Shown here piece after piece: positions 63,530 through 64,000 of a stretch of 64,000 nt of DNA; position 1 is the first letter of the stretch, and each line of letters begins with the position of its first letter. This stretch comes from JAJECS01 sp965198185 (lineage in GTDB: Bacteria; Chloroflexota; UBA11872). The notes below the pieces were generated by a model. It was not told the origin of the DNA. It made no database searches and saw nothing but the letters and a program-made list of their open reading frames with translations. The stretch lies in the NCBI GenBank assembly GCA_965198185.1, contig CBDAOU010000001.1:1111211-1175210 (forward strand), in the 5' to 3' direction. The position numbers and the translations under genes were made by a program.

Positions 63530-64000
63530 GTGACCGACGACCGCGACGACGCCCAAGACCTCGCTGAGCGCTGGCTCGGGCTGAGCGGCATTCCCGTCGA
63601 GGCGGCTTTCCTGCACGCCTTTCGGCGCTCCGGAGCCGACCGGCAGCTCGGCTATCCAATGACGCCGGGAGTGTTTGTTGGCGATACGTTGGTCCAATAC
63701 TTCACCCACGGCCGTCTTGAAGCGCCCGGCCGTTCCACGCTGTGGCCCGTTGGCGTGCCGCGGCACACGAACCTCGGCGAGCACCTGGCCCGCGCGCTGG
63801 CCGGCGCGGAGTCCGCGCCGGAGCCGCTCGATGTCTTCGAGGCCGCCTTAGGCACGCCTGAGCTGCGAGCGCGCGCGGGTACGAGTGTGGGTTTCCCGAT
63901 TCACTGGCGCGGCACGCCGACGCAGCTGTTTCAGCGCGAGATCGTTCGTCTCATGCCGGTGTCTCCGGGGACCCGACGCCCCGTGCGCGGCAATCTTGGC
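63530..64000 (+). CDS. truncated protein with QYFER-like module (continues beyond window)
   Basis: The frame from GTG 63530 is open to the end of the window (157 residues). Residues 35-80 read GYPMTPGVFVGDTLVQYFTH and GRLEAPGRSTLWPVGVPRHT, the short module that in other Chloroflexota proteins reads FGYP.(T/S)..F..G..VQYFERARFE. The same module occurs in the GH99-like protein at 10032-12452. No signal peptide is seen at this start, so a different upstream start or internal module is possible. What follows is unknown because the gene is cut. Confidence 0.55.
   Translation, partial: MTDDRDDAQDLAERWLGLSGIPVEAAFLHAFRRSGADRQLGYPMTPGVFVGDTLVQYFTHGRLEAPGRSTLWPVGVPRHTNLGEHLARALAGAESAPEPLDVFEAALGTPELRARAGTSVGFPIHWRGTPTQLFQREIVRLMPVSPGTRRPVRGNLG

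Overview
The window is high-GC bacterial DNA that I would place in the Chloroflexota, probably near Dehalococcoidia or SAR202-type lineages. This is an inference from gene content, not from a database search. The grounds are an unlinked 16S rRNA gene, a dapB-asd-dapA-udg-rnj run behind rpsO-pnp, secreted proteins carrying the short QYFER-like module I associate with Chloroflexi, and many isolated enolase-superfamily, sialidase-like, sulfatase and PhyH catabolic genes. GTG and TTG starts are common, and intergenic spaces are crowded with short palindromic repeats.

Layout. 0.2-17.2 kb: a membrane protein, rpsO-pnp, the lysine-branch genes dapB (frameshifted)-asd-dapA, a family 4 uracil-DNA glycosylase, RNase J, a secreted GH99-like protein, ftsK and two tandem DapA-like aldolases. 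17.3-25.2 kb: a RelB-YafQ type toxin-antitoxin pair, a cluster of palindromes with a decayed IS630 element, a Gfo/Idh/MocA oxidoreductase, an MFS exporter, and a secreted repeat protein followed by a two-component system. 25.2-31.7 kb: leuS, then a defence patch with an FRG-domain protein, a small coupled ORF, an adenine methyltransferase and a XamI-type restriction enzyme. 31.8-45.5 kb: accessory and catabolic genes (Gmad2 protein, fatty acid desaturase, sulfatase, L-rhamnose mutarotase, two BNR sialidase-like proteins, PhyH dioxygenase, DUF72, GNAT) interspersed with two 1176-bp IS110 copies.

45.8-50.4 kb is the most interesting part. A SAM-I riboswitch and terminator precede a threonine synthase-family gene and a MoaD/ThiS-like protein ending in Gly-Gly. 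This suggests SAM-regulated, protein-thiocarboxylate-dependent sulfur amino acid synthesis. Next come a stand-alone 16S rRNA gene and, in place of a 23S gene, the RNase P RNA gene.

50.4-64 kb: a VanZ-like protein, a phosphoesterase, initiator tRNA-Met, a hicAB pair whose toxin carries an internal duplication, a 2-hydroxyacid dehydrogenase, an enolase-superfamily dehydratase, a five-gene phosphatidylinositol/PIM-like lipid operon (ArsR regulator, ino1, acyltransferase, glycosyltransferase, CDP-alcohol phosphotransferase), RNase Y, a UroD/MtaA-family protein and a truncated gene at the window end.

The strongest leads are the riboswitch-controlled thrC-like/MoaD-like pair, the two IS110 copies with an identical-length upstream region that could encode a bridge RNA and that sit next to a dispersed palindrome, and the inositol lipid operon. 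I saw no CRISPR array and no prophage.
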